From an uncultured Ruminococcus sp. (GTDB taxonomy: Bacteria > Bacillota > Clostridia > Oscillospirales > Acutalibacteraceae): a stretch of 49,254 nt of DNA. Both the position numbers and the translations under genes were made by a program. Every line of letters begins with the position of its first letter. Within the stretch, counting starts at the first letter, position 1. The stretch spans positions 1 through 49,254 of the forward strand of contig CAKSNZ010000012.1 in NCBI GenBank assembly GCA_934476515.1. Reading direction: 5' to 3'. Below the pieces are notes generated by a model. The model saw only the letters and a program-made list of their open reading frames with translations, was not told the origin of the DNA and did not search any database. Shown one piece after another: positions 16,934 through 25,170 of this stretch.

Positions 16934-17371
16934 TTACTCACCTCTGTAATCTAAATAATCTAAGGATAGAGAAAGTGTCCTATACACTGCCTCATACTCT
17001 TGGCTATACTTTATTTCAGAAACATTTATACTGCTTATAATATTGTCACTGTCTGCTTTAGGTAAAAGCTCCACAATAGAATTTATTGTATGGGTGATAC
17101 CATCCCCACCGTTTTGGTAGGGACAGTAAATATTCAGCTTTAGCTCTGACTTTATATTTTCACCACTCATTCCGTTACCGGCAAATCCACCGGCAAAAGA
17201 ATTTACAATATTAACACCATTATTTACGGTAACAAGTATTCCACCAAGTGGTGTTTCCTTTAGCTTACCGTTATAGGCTTTTACAAATCTTACATCATCA
17301 AGGTCTTTACTTAGCTTGATTTTCTTAATAATATCTTCAACCTTATCATTATGAATTACCACTAAAATCAT
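16934..17371 (-). CDS. Putative tail terminator/head-tail protein, 145 aa
   Basis: Not recognised by sequence. The position after the stopper-like gene and before the tube-like gene suggests a tail terminator (compare gpU-type proteins). It is alpha/beta with a glycine-rich loop (FAGGFAGNGMSGEN) near residue 70. The ATG at 17371 is only one base from GGAGG. An in-frame GTG at 17362 is better spaced and may be the real start. It overlaps the upstream gene by about 20 nt. Confidence 0.5.
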   Translation of the reverse strand: MILVVIHNDKVEDIIKKIKLSKDLDDVRFVKAYNGKLKETPLGGILVTVNNGVNIVNSFAGGFAGNGMSGENIKSELKLNIYCPYQNGGDGITHTINSIVELLPKADSDNIISSINVSEIKYSQEYEAVYRTLSLSLDYLDYRGE

Positions 17372-17702
17372 CCTCCAAAATAGGGTAACATAACTTTAGT
17401 ATTGCCCACTTATACATACATTTATTCTGATACATATAGCTCTGACATTTATAAACCTCATATGTAGAATTATCAAGAATTAATTTGTCATTTTCACTAA
17501 TTACACTGTCTTTCTCTGCTACTAAAAGATAATACATTTTATCCCTGGCAGAGATATTTGTGCTTTCATAAATATTACTATGGGCTTTATAGTTTAGTGG
17601 CTGAATAAAACCGTAAATTGTACTTACATTGTCCTTTGACAAGGCAGTTATTTTGTTGCCGTATTCTCTAAAGGACTTTGTAATTGAAGAACTTATATTC
17701 AT
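17349..17702 (-). CDS. Putative head-tail joining (stopper-like) protein, 117 aa
   Basis: A small beta-rich protein with a central pattern seen in minor capsid/stopper proteins (DKMYYLLVAEKD, DKLILDNSTYEVYKC). It sits between the connector-like and tail-terminator-like genes. Its start overlaps the stop of the preceding gene (ATGA). Assignment is mainly by synteny. Confidence 0.5.
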   Translation of the reverse strand: MNISSSITKSFREYGNKITALSKDNVSTIYGFIQPLNYKAHSNIYESTNISARDKMYYLLVAEKDSVISENDKLILDNSTYEVYKCQSYMYQNKCMYKWAILKLCYPILEDDFSGNS

Positions 17703-18067
17703 ACACTAACACCCTTAAAGTAAAAGTCAGATGACTTTGTGAACCTAGCAATTTCCTTTAGACTTTCTTTCCATAGTGAATATGCCCTTTCGGTAACTTT
17801 GCTTTCACTGCTTTTGGAAACAGTTAAGTCACCTGCCTTAAAGTAGCTAACATCACTTTGGCTATAGAACAAACTCCATTTGTAATAAGCATATGTACCA
17901 CAAGCAGAAGTTAGTAATGTACTGTTCTCTTTAACATCAACTTCTTCCTTTAGAATTGACTTTACATAGGCAATTGACTCTCTGATAAGTGGCAGATACT
18001 TGCTAAGTTCACTTTCGTCAACACCGGACAGTAACAGAAATTTCTTTGCTACTTCATTAATTCCCAA
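17699..18067 (-). CDS. Putative head-tail connector protein, 122 aa
   Basis: A mostly alpha-helical protein directly after the capsid gene, the usual place and size for the gp6/YqbG-type connector that docks on the portal. The start is TTG with an AGAGGTGAT ribosome binding site. A conserved-looking segment, ACGTYAYYKWSLFY, lies near residue 55, typical of such connector helices. Coupled to the next gene. Confidence 0.6.
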   Translation of the reverse strand: MGINEVAKKFLLLSGVDESELSKYLPLIRESIAYVKSILKEEVDVKENSTLLTSACGTYAYYKWSLFYSQSDVSYFKAGDLTVSKSSESKVTERAYSLWKESLKEIARFTKSSDFYFKGVSV

Positions 18068-18077
18068 GTTATCACCT

Positions 18078-19088
18078 CTAGTACTTTAGTACCTTAGCAG
18101 AACCTGTAAAGATTTTGCCGAAACCTGCAATAGAAGTAATTGCTGCTCTCTCTAGCTGACGGTCAATTAGCTTGTCATATTCTGTCTGTACATCACCGGC
18201 TTTAACCATCTCTAATGCACAATTCTTGTCAGCACCGATAATATAGTTGCCTGTAATTTCAGGTGTATGGATAACATTAGCACCCATAGGTGTAATCATT
18301 TTGCCTGTACCCTGAAAGTTTAGACCGGCTACCGAATCCTTCATTTCTGTAAGTGAAAGTAGCTTTTCCATTGAAGCAGTAGGTGCAATAATTGTGTTAA
18401 GCTCATAAGGGCTTAGTGAACTCCATAGTTTTACAAGATCACCGTAACTGATGTTACCTGTTGAAGAAGTATTGATTGTACTTGCCGGATTACCGTTACC
18501 GTCACCGTTAATAAGTACGTCAACTGCATCCTTAAGCTGTGCTCTTGCAATATATGCACCAATCTGCTTTAGTGTGACAGTAAATAAGTCAAGTCGCTGA
18601 AATCTGATTGCTTCATAAGAAGAAACTAACATTCTGCCTCTCTTATGTAGCTTAATTAGGTTATCCTGAGTTTTGATAGTTGTCTGTGGAATCTGTGTAC
18701 CTTCCATAACAACCTTTAGTGACTTATCGTCAGTTGTAGGTTCTGAAGTAATTGAACGGTAGTCCATACCGTCAATCATTGTGGTAGTTGCTACAATGTC
18801 AGAAAGTACATCAGCCTGTTCCATACCTTGCTTTACTGCTCTGCTGATATATTCCGGAAACAGTGCTGATGAACTGCTTGTTGAAAAGAACTTATCAACT
18901 GTGTCACTGCCTTTACCTGAAACCTTAATGTCAAATCGCTTTAACTGTCGAGAAAATGCATCTAGATTTTCCAGAGAAGTACCTCTGTAGTTTTCTGATG
19001 GGTCTAGTTCTTCAAGAACATCTGTAAAGCTCTTACCCTTTACACCGTACATACCTTTTTCTAAAGAAATATTTTTATAGTTACTCAT
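18078..19088 (-). CDS. HK97-fold major capsid protein
   Basis: About 336 aa. The N-terminal ~70 residues are charged and helical, like a scaffold/delta region, and the body shows HK97-type features: SRAVKQGMEQADVLSDIV, VVMEGTQIP on the E-loop side, MLVSSYEAIRFQRLDLFTV on the spine helix, and a late IDRQLERAAIT segment. It would assemble the icosahedral shell. The ATG at 19088 is well spaced from GGAG; an ATG at 19094 is too close. It is preceded by a decoration-like gene and the protease gene. Confidence 0.85.
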   Translation of the reverse strand: MSNYKNISLEKGMYGVKGKSFTDVLEELDPSENYRGTSLENLDAFSRQLKRFDIKVSGKGSDTVDKFFSTSSSSALFPEYISRAVKQGMEQADVLSDIVATTTMIDGMDYRSITSEPTTDDKSLKVVMEGTQIPQTTIKTQDNLIKLHKRGRMLVSSYEAIRFQRLDLFTVTLKQIGAYIARAQLKDAVDVLINGDGNGNPASTINTSSTGNISYGDLVKLWSSLSPYELNTIIAPTASMEKLLSLTEMKDSVAGLNFQGTGKMITPMGANVIHTPEITGNYIIGADKNCALEMVKAGDVQTEYDKLIDRQLERAAITSIAGFGKIFTGSAKVLKY

Positions 19089-19099
19089 ATTCATTCTCC

Positions 19100-19441
19100 T
19101 TATAGTAAAATTCCTGATTCATTATCTGTTGAGTCCAGTACAAAGTACATTTTACCTGCACTGTTCTCTGCTACCTTACCGTCACTTGATGCTACAAGCG
19201 ATACACTACCTAGGCTAAGTTTTGCTGAGGTTTTCACCTTGCAATAACCTCTTGTCTGTACAGTTGCATAACCGTCCCTTACACAAGTACAAATACCTAG
19301 GAAAGGCTTAGTTGCCTTTGCTACTGTTGCAGTACCATTTGCACCTACAGTAACAAGCACATTCTGTTCTCCATCTTTTAGAGTAGTATCAGCTAACATA
19401 GTAACTGAGTTTTCATCATAACCGTTAAAATTAATATTCAT
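19100..19441 (-). CDS. Putative capsid decoration protein, 113 aa
   Basis: A small beta-rich protein with a central hydrophobic, glycine-containing pattern (NVLVTVGANGTATVAKATK, LGICTCVRDGYATVQ) seen in decoration/DUF2190-like proteins. It sits immediately before the capsid gene in the direction of transcription. Start after a perfect GGAGG. Function is inferred from size, composition and position. Confidence 0.6.
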   Translation of the reverse strand: MNINFNGYDENSVTMLADTTLKDGEQNVLVTVGANGTATVAKATKPFLGICTCVRDGYATVQTRGYCKVKTSAKLSLGSVSLVASSDGKVAENSAGKMYFVLDSTDNESGILL

Positions 19442-19452
19442 ATAAACCTCCG

Positions 19453-20412
19453 TTAAATAGTAAATTCTTGATTTTTGTTACTTACACTTTTATTTTCTTT
19501 GTAGGATTGTGGCACAATAGGTAGCCTTTCACTTGCTCTGTCCTGATACACATTTCTAAGTTCACAAAGCTCATTGATAGAAAGTGTCTTTACAATAGAC
19601 TCCATTGTTGTACTTGAAATCCCACTTTTGCTAATTAGAGAAAGTCGCATAATATCCTTAACCACACTTTCTCTATATGCCCTACCACATTCAGCATCCT
19701 TTTCAAGACTTTGAATGTATGAAAGCAGTTTTACCTTTTCTTCTTTATTAAGGGTAACTTGCTTTTCGCTTTTTAGGCACTTAATAATATTTTCCATAAA
19801 ATTCTCTCCTTTTAAAAATGACTTAATTACACCTGCTTTTTTCTGTGATGGTACTGCCACAAAGCTCCATTCATATGCATCCTTTACACCTGTTAATTCA
19901 CCGTAACAAAGAGTATCACCGTAATATTCACCTTTATGATGATTGCACATTGATGAATTAATAGGATTACCACAAATTGAACACAATGTGCTTTCTACAC
20001 TACAACCGACACTTACTTCCTTTAGTATTCCTGTTTCCAGCTTACTGATAAAGTCCTTGGTACTTTCGGTTTTAGGCACATAGGCTTTTGCTATAAGCCT
20101 AAAGTACTGATCACCTGTTGTGGTGACTTCACCCTCAACTGCCTGTACCTCAGTTTTGTAAATTCTTGCAAGTTGGTTTTCAGCCTTTGGTGAATGGTCC
20201 ATAATACCGGTTTTACCTACAAAAAGTTTTTCAAGTTCAAAAAGACTTTCTACAGTAAACCTTTCATAGTCCCTATCAACTTCATTGTCACAAAGTACAA
20301 CAGAAAATGTATATACTTCATCTTCTGTTAAGTCACTTCTTGTGTAGGTATTTATAAGGGCAATATCCTCAGCTAAATTTTCATTTGATTTAATTACTAA
20401 ACCTTTCTTCAT
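19453..20412 (-). CDS. Prohead protease-like protein with zinc-finger insertion
   Basis: 319 aa. The N-terminal ~210 residues resemble prohead proteases: a His in GIMDHSP and a Ser in LKEVSVGCSVES could be catalytic. After the Ser comes an insertion with CSICG and CNHHKGEYYGDTLCYG, a likely zinc-binding loop, and then the strand AYEWSFVAVPSQKKAG. The C-terminal ~100 residues are helical and may act as scaffold. The gene overlaps the portal stop by 4 nt (ATGA). Confidence 0.75.
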   Translation of the reverse strand: MKKGLVIKSNENLAEDIALINTYTRSDLTEDEVYTFSVVLCDNEVDRDYERFTVESLFELEKLFVGKTGIMDHSPKAENQLARIYKTEVQAVEGEVTTTGDQYFRLIAKAYVPKTESTKDFISKLETGILKEVSVGCSVESTLCSICGNPINSSMCNHHKGEYYGDTLCYGELTGVKDAYEWSFVAVPSQKKAGVIKSFLKGENFMENIIKCLKSEKQVTLNKEEKVKLLSYIQSLEKDAECGRAYRESVVKDIMRLSLISKSGISSTTMESIVKTLSINELCELRNVYQDRASERLPIVPQSYKENKSVSNKNQEFTI

Positions 20413-21602
20413 ACAGTTTCTAAAATACCCTCCTCACTTTCTTTAACACCAAAATCTCTTTCGATTTCCTTTTCAATTCTCAAAGCATTTGCCTTGTTTA
20501 GTCTTGCTTCAGAAATTTCAAGTTCATCTTGTAAATTAATATGTGTCCACTTTACAGTTACCTTTTCATCAATACCATTTAAACTTAAATATACTCTTGC
20601 TATTCTCTCAATTACAGGATTTAAAATTTCTCTGTAACACTCAAGTTCACTTGTAAGAATATCAGCTTGTTGGCTACTCATTCTTTCAGTTGTACTCCAA
20701 CTTAAACCAAGCAAAAATGGTGGTACAGAAAGTTTTGCTACAATCTGTTCTGTAATATGTCTAATAGGCACATCACAATCAAGAATCTGATTATCAGCAC
20801 CGATAGTCTTTATTGACACATCACCTACCGAAACAAAGTCACATACACTGTTTTTGTTACGCATAACCCTTGACCATTCATCGGCTATTTGTTGTGCATT
20901 TTCCCTTGTATAAGCTGATGAACCACTGTTGCTGTCAGGCTTATATGTAACTGCAAATCTCACATTGCCAACTCTATCCCAATTCTGCCCCAAAGCATTG
21001 AAAATCTTTAACAGAATACCACTTACAAATGGCAACCCCTTTAAGATAGAAACACCTCTACTTCTGCCTGACTCAGGGTTTAGCATTGATGTTACAAACA
21101 AATCTTGATAAGGAAGTTCCTCATTTATGCCTTTACTGTTGCTACACACCACAAGGTTAAGAGGACTGTCCTTTTCAATTAGTGTTACATCCCTAGGGTT
21201 GGTGTTATACAATGCTCTAATGCCCTTTCCGTCACTTGTTAAAACAATTTCAGCTACTGCTTCACCATAAGTCAGCAGGTTATCAAAGTAACAAGAAATA
21301 AAGTTATACATACCCTTATTACCTTGACACACATCAACATTTCTAAAAAAATCATCAACCATTTCCTTAGTTTTTTTGCTTTCACAATCTACAGAAAATG
21401 TACCCAATAGCCTATTGATTTTGCAAATTGCTGCATCAATAATGGGCAAAGCCTCTCTAAGAGAAGAATAAAGGTCAAGCTCAACTTTGGTTAATGGACT
21501 GTATGAACTTACAATATTAAATGGATGTGATGAACTGTCATTTTGTGGAGCAGAAAGTATAGAAACTTTTTCCTTAACTTTTCTTTTTCTAAATATACCC
21601 AT
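20409..21602 (-). CDS. Phage portal protein
   Basis: About 397 aa. The fold pattern of portal proteins is visible: an N-terminal helical region, a DNTLTYG-like stretch (FDNLLTYGEAVAEIVL) in the wing, RHITEQIVAKLSVPPFLLGLS, and a late helical stem (ISEARLNKANALRIEKEIERD). It forms the dodecameric channel for DNA packaging. The frame is open from 21626, but AGGAG precisely precedes the ATG at 21602. It overlaps no gene but lies just 7 nt from the terminase stop. Confidence 0.87.
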   Translation of the reverse strand: MGIFRKRKVKEKVSILSAPQNDSSSHPFNIVSSYSPLTKVELDLYSSLREALPIIDAAICKINRLLGTFSVDCESKKTKEMVDDFFRNVDVCQGNKGMYNFISCYFDNLLTYGEAVAEIVLTSDGKGIRALYNTNPRDVTLIEKDSPLNLVVCSNSKGINEELPYQDLFVTSMLNPESGRSRGVSILKGLPFVSGILLKIFNALGQNWDRVGNVRFAVTYKPDSNSGSSAYTRENAQQIADEWSRVMRNKNSVCDFVSVGDVSIKTIGADNQILDCDVPIRHITEQIVAKLSVPPFLLGLSWSTTERMSSQQADILTSELECYREILNPVIERIARVYLSLNGIDEKVTVKWTHINLQDELEISEARLNKANALRIEKEIERDFGVKESEEGILETV

Positions 21603-21609
21603 AACTCTC

Positions 21610-22860
21610 CTATCTTCTGGTAGCAAAAGCTATGAAACCACTTTCGCTATCCAGAATTGTTGTTACAAAATATCTAATATCGTCCATTGCATGGTCATTC
21701 TCCTTTATCGGACAATCGTTACCACCTCTTTCGTCCCAACGGTAAAGAGAAAATTCTCTCATAGAGTCTGTACAGTTGGAACATATTTTAATTTTGTTTT
21801 CTTTTAATGCAGTAGATACTTTTCGGATACCATCAAGTACATTGTTCCTTGCCGGTACAACATTGAACCTTTGGTGTCGCTTTATTGTTTCAATGAAGCT
21901 TGCTGCCGAGGGGTCAACTGTAATAGCTGATAGGTGTCTGTTACCTACCAACTTTTCAAGTGAAGAATAATGTTCTTCATCAGTTTTTTGATAACCCTCA
22001 ACTCTGGAATTAAAGTAGTATTCATCAATTCTGTACCAAGTATCTTGGTACTTACCCCAAAGTCCAAATGATGCAGGATTTACCGTACCATAGTCGCAAG
22101 AAACTGCATATTCACTAAACTTAACCTTAGGAACATCACAGTAAGAATTATCCTTATCCATAAATGGATAAACTGCACCTGTTGTTGCAACCCACCTACC
22201 TTTTACAAATCTTTCATAAAAAGCACCGGTGTACAAACTCTGATACCTATGAATCATTGCATTGCTTAAAGATGGGTTATCCTTCATTTCAAAATGAAGG
22301 TACAATACATTTTTCATTTTGCATTTCTTTATCCACTCACAATAAAACCAATGACCGGGATACTCAGGGTTACAGTTAAACCAAAACTTACTGCCCTCAA
22401 CAGAACATCTTGCAAGAGACTGTTCAACAAATGACCTAGGCATAAGAGCCACTTCATCAAAGAACACACCTGCCAAAGTGATACCCTGAATAAGAGATGC
22501 TGACATTTCATCTTTACCACCAAAAAGATAAAAGCGATTTACCATACCTTTATAGGTGACTTCAAGAATGTTCTCACTTTTCTTTAGGTTAGTTTCAAAG
22601 CCTAAATCAGCAAGGTTTTTTATTAATGGTGTAATTACATTTCTCTTTAGACTTCTAATTGTTTTCCCACACATTGCAAATGACATATTATTAAAAGTGC
22701 TAAAGGTCCATGCAACAAATGAAATTGACATACAAAAGGTTTTGCCACTTCTAACTGCCCCGTCACAAATAATTGCATCTTTACCTTTATCAGCAGAATT
22801 ACTGCACCACCAAGTAAGGACTTTCATTTGCTTTTTAGAAAATGGCTTATAGCTACTCAT
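21610..22860 (-). CDS. Terminase large subunit
   Basis: 416 aa. The ATPase has a Walker A motif, GAVRSGKTF, near residue 36 and a Walker B motif, GVFFDEVALM. The nuclease domain shows its acidic residues in SCDYGTVNP and TVDPSAASF. All key residues look intact, so the packaging motor could be active. The frame is open from 22953, but GGGTGAT correctly precedes the ATG at 22860, which overlaps the small-subunit stop by 8 nt. Confidence 0.93.
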   Translation of the reverse strand: MSSYKPFSKKQMKVLTWWCSNSADKGKDAIICDGAVRSGKTFCMSISFVAWTFSTFNNMSFAMCGKTIRSLKRNVITPLIKNLADLGFETNLKKSENILEVTYKGMVNRFYLFGGKDEMSASLIQGITLAGVFFDEVALMPRSFVEQSLARCSVEGSKFWFNCNPEYPGHWFYCEWIKKCKMKNVLYLHFEMKDNPSLSNAMIHRYQSLYTGAFYERFVKGRWVATTGAVYPFMDKDNSYCDVPKVKFSEYAVSCDYGTVNPASFGLWGKYQDTWYRIDEYYFNSRVEGYQKTDEEHYSSLEKLVGNRHLSAITVDPSAASFIETIKRHQRFNVVPARNNVLDGIRKVSTALKENKIKICSNCTDSMREFSLYRWDERGGNDCPIKENDHAMDDIRYFVTTILDSESGFIAFATRR

Positions 22861-23308
22861 TACTATCACCCAAAGCCTTTGCACCTTTTTCCAAAGCCTC
22901 ATAAAATGGTACACATTGGCTTTCACCGTCAAGGTAATTTTGTAGCTTTTCAAGTGCCTTTAGTCTGTCAAAAAATTTAATTTCCATTGCACCATCCTTT
23001 GGTTTCTTAATTTCAGAAATCATAAATAAATTCATATTCTGCAAATCTTCTTTAGTGACCTTTTCTTCTGTTACAAGTGAAATACAATCGGCAATACTGC
23101 CAAAGGCAAGTTGCTGATAACCGATAACAGAAAGGTTCTTCATTAGGTTTGCTTTTGCCTTTAACAAAGCAGTAATTTCATTCATAATTTCAGGTTTTGT
23201 AATTAAGGTAACACCTTTATTTTCTTCATAGCCACTAAGGATTGATGCTTCCTCAAGTGACTTGCCTTGTGCTACATAAACACAAAAAGTTTTATCTCTT
23301 TTTCTCAT
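22853..23308 (-). CDS. Terminase small subunit
   Basis: 151 aa, Terminase_2-like. The helix-turn-helix region begins RDKTFCVYVAQGKSLEEAS and continues to LSGYEENKG, the usual DNA-recognition pattern. The C-terminus is helical. It is the first gene of the operon. The frame is open from 23338, but a perfect GGAGGTTGAT precedes the ATG at 23308. It overlaps the large subunit gene, as is normal. Confidence 0.8.
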   Translation of the reverse strand: MRKRDKTFCVYVAQGKSLEEASILSGYEENKGVTLITKPEIMNEITALLKAKANLMKNLSVIGYQQLAFGSIADCISLVTEEKVTKEDLQNMNLFMISEIKKPKDGAMEIKFFDRLKALEKLQNYLDGESQCVPFYEALEKGAKALGDSNE

Positions 23309-23355
23309 ATCAACCTCCAAAAAACATCCTGCACCCATACCCCTACAAAAGAGAA

Positions 23356-23425
23356 AAATTGCATATAACTATGCAATTTCTTTGAAATGTTCATAATTTG
23401 TTTACAAAAAATGCAATAATTGCAT
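23356..23425. promoter_or_regulatory. Two palindromes sharing half-site ATGCAAT
   Basis: AAATTGCATA-TAAC-TATGCAATTT (23356-23379, perfect 10-bp arms) and ATGCAAT-A-ATTGCAT (23411-23425, perfect 7-bp arms) lie in the 149-bp region between the phage-derived operon and the divergent spoVAF-like gene. The shared half-site in four copies suggests operators for one dimeric regulator. Confidence 0.5.
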
Positions 23426-23457
23426 TAGCTTTTGGGAAAAATAAGATTGGTGATACA

Positions 23458-24849
23458 ATGTTTAATACTAATATAGAGAACAACATAGCTGTCCTAGACA
23501 AGCTAACTAGGGCTAATGAAAATTTTGATATTATCAAGAGAGTTATTCGCATAAATAAAAGAAAGTCCGTTCTATATTTCATAGACGGACTTCTTAAAGA
23601 GGCTATTATGGAAAAGATGATGGAGTTTTTCTACGGAATTACCGAGGATGACTTTTTCACAAATACCGAAACTTTTGTGGAAAACTGTGTTCCATATATT
23701 GAAGTTGATAAAAGTAAAAATACCAATACTGTTGTAACTGCACTACTGTCCGGTATTGCAATACTTACAGTAGATGGACTTGACGAAATTATTTTAATTG
23801 ATGCAAGAAGTTATCCTCAAAGAGAAACTGCCGAACCTAAAAATGATAAGGTTCTTCGTGGCAGTATGGATGCTTTTACAGAAATATTTGTACAAAACTG
23901 CGTATTGATTAGACGGAGAATTAGGGACAAAAACCTTACAATCAAGGCTTTACAAGCCGGTGACAAGTCCAAAACCGATATTGCACTAATTTATATGGAC
24001 AACAAGGTGGATAAAAATTTACTGAAAAATATTGAGCAAAAAATTAAGAATATTACAACACAAGAACTGTCTATGACACAACAAGGATTTGTTGAGGCAT
24101 TAATAAAATCAAAGTGGATAAACCCATTTCCAAAGGTAAAATATTCCGAAAGACCTGACACCACTTCAGCAAATATTCTAAAAGGCAACATAGCAATAAT
24201 TGTAGACAACTCACCATCTTCAATAATCATTCCCACATCAATTTTTGATTTAATGGAAGAGGCTGACGACTACTACTTTCCACCTGTAACCGGAACATAT
24301 CTAAAAATTTCAAGGTATATTGTTTCTTTACTTTCAATTTTCATAACACCACTTTGGTTACTGGCTAACCGTTACCCTGACTTTGTACCCACATTTTTTC
24401 AATTTACCATTGTAAGTGAACCACAGAAAATTCCAATATTTTGGCAACTTATTTTAATAGAAATTGCAATTGACGGTTTGCGACTTGCATCAATCAACAC
24501 ACCGGAAATGCTCAGCACAACTTTAGGAATAATCGGTGGTATTGCACTTTCCGAATTTGCAATTGATGCCGGATTTGCCAGTACAGAAACCATACTTTAT
24601 ATGGCATTTGTCACAATAGCGAACTACTCTCAGCCTAGCCAAGAACTATCCTATGCAATAAAATTTTTACGAATATTATTGTTGGTAGCAACTGAGATTT
24701 TCTCAATTTTAGGATTAATAGGTGGCGTAATTCTCATTATCATTTTGCTATATTCAAACAAAACCCTCTCAGGCAAAAGCTACCTATACCCACTTATCCC
24801 ATTTAAAGGTAAAGAACTGTTAAAGAAATTTGTAAGGATAAGGAAATAA
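23458..24849 (+). CDS. spoVAF: SpoVAF-type GerA-family spore membrane protein
   Basis: 463 aa. The N-terminal half is soluble and contains the GerA-family pattern LRGSMDAFTEIFVQN followed by RRRIRD. The middle stretch INPFPKVKYSERPD, and PPVTGTYLKISRY at the start of the membrane region, match SpoVAF better than germinant receptor A subunits. The C-terminal half has about five membrane segments. SpoVAF lies in the spore inner membrane and, from recent work as I recall, helps amplify germination with a channel partner. It is usually next to spoVA genes; here it stands alone. An upstream TTG (23398) is open, but GGTGAT supports the ATG at 23458. Confidence 0.85.
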   Translation: MFNTNIENNIAVLDKLTRANENFDIIKRVIRINKRKSVLYFIDGLLKEAIMEKMMEFFYGITEDDFFTNTETFVENCVPYIEVDKSKNTNTVVTALLSGIAILTVDGLDEIILIDARSYPQRETAEPKNDKVLRGSMDAFTEIFVQNCVLIRRRIRDKNLTIKALQAGDKSKTDIALIYMDNKVDKNLLKNIEQKIKNITTQELSMTQQGFVEALIKSKWINPFPKVKYSERPDTTSANILKGNIAIIVDNSPSSIIIPTSIFDLMEEADDYYFPPVTGTYLKISRYIVSLLSIFITPLWLLANRYPDFVPTFFQFTIVSEPQKIPIFWQLILIEIAIDGLRLASINTPEMLSTTLGIIGGIALSEFAIDAGFASTETILYMAFVTIANYSQPSQELSYAIKFLRILLLVATEIFSILGLIGGVILIIILLYSNKTLSGKSYLYPLIPFKGKELLKKFVRIRK

Positions 24850-24853
24850 TCGG

Positions 24854-24914
24854 TTGACTTTTTTGGAATACTAAAATATAATAGAAATAGGATAAATTCA
24901 TCCTATTTCTATTA
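24854..24914 (+). promoter_or_regulatory. phd-doc promoter with 15-bp palindromic operator
   Basis: TTGACT (24854-24859), 17 nt, TATAAT (24877-24882). A perfect inverted repeat, TAATAGAAATAGGAT / ATCCTATTTCTATTA with a 6-nt spacer (24879-24914), overlaps the -10 and ends at the ribosome binding site. It fits an autorepression site for the antitoxin. It lacks the T-run needed to be the spoVAF terminator. Confidence 0.75.
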
Positions 24915-24927
24915 AGGAGGTATTCTT

Positions 24928-25170
24928 ATGAAAGTTAATACAAACGCACTTGTTTCTATTACAGAAGCAAATCAGAATTTTTCTAAAGTAGCAAGACTTG
25001 TGGACGAAAATGGTTCTGCCCTTATTTTAAAAAACAATATTCCAAGATATTTGATTGTTGAATTTAGTCAAGCAGAAAATATGCAAACTGCAAATGATGA
25101 AGATGTTTTATCAATCTCCAAAAAATTAATTGATAAAAACAAAGAGGCTTATAAGGTACTAGCAGAATGA
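24928..25170 (+). CDS. phd: Phd/YefM-type antitoxin
   Basis: 80 aa. The N-terminal pattern (SITEANQNFSKVARLVDENG) and the following strand (ALILKNNIPRYLIVE) are the DNA-binding domain of Phd/YefM antitoxins. The C-terminus is acidic and helical and would bind the toxin. Start after AAGGAGG. Its stop overlaps the ATG of the doc remnant (ATGA), the usual toxin-antitoxin coupling. The antitoxin frame is intact. Confidence 0.9.
   Translation: MKVNTNALVSITEANQNFSKVARLVDENGSALILKNNIPRYLIVEFSQAENMQTANDEDVLSISKKLIDKNKEAYKVLAE

Larger units (their letters stand above)
12833..23308 (-). mobile_element. Phage-derived structural operon without tape measure, sheath, lysis or integration genes
   Basis: Sixteen tightly packed or overlapping minus-strand genes run in the order small terminase, large terminase, portal, protease, decoration-like, capsid, three connector-type proteins, tube-like, 44-aa ORF, LysM, hub, spike, gp25-like, baseplate J, DUF2313-like. 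From the LysM gene onward the order follows xkdP-Q-R-S-T-U of the PBSX prophage. Genes equivalent to xkdK (sheath) and xkdO (tape measure) are missing, as are fibres, holin, endolysin, integrase, repressor and replication genes. No frame is interrupted. I saw no att-like direct repeat at the borders. Confidence 0.85.

Noticed and set aside
23340..23457. Sigma-G or sigma-F promoter for the spoVAF-like gene
   Set aside because: GCATA- and CATAAT-like boxes occur but not at acceptable spacing.
12780..23460. Attachment-site direct repeats flanking the phage-derived operon
   Set aside because: I compared both borders by eye and saw no shared repeat or nearby tRNA gene.
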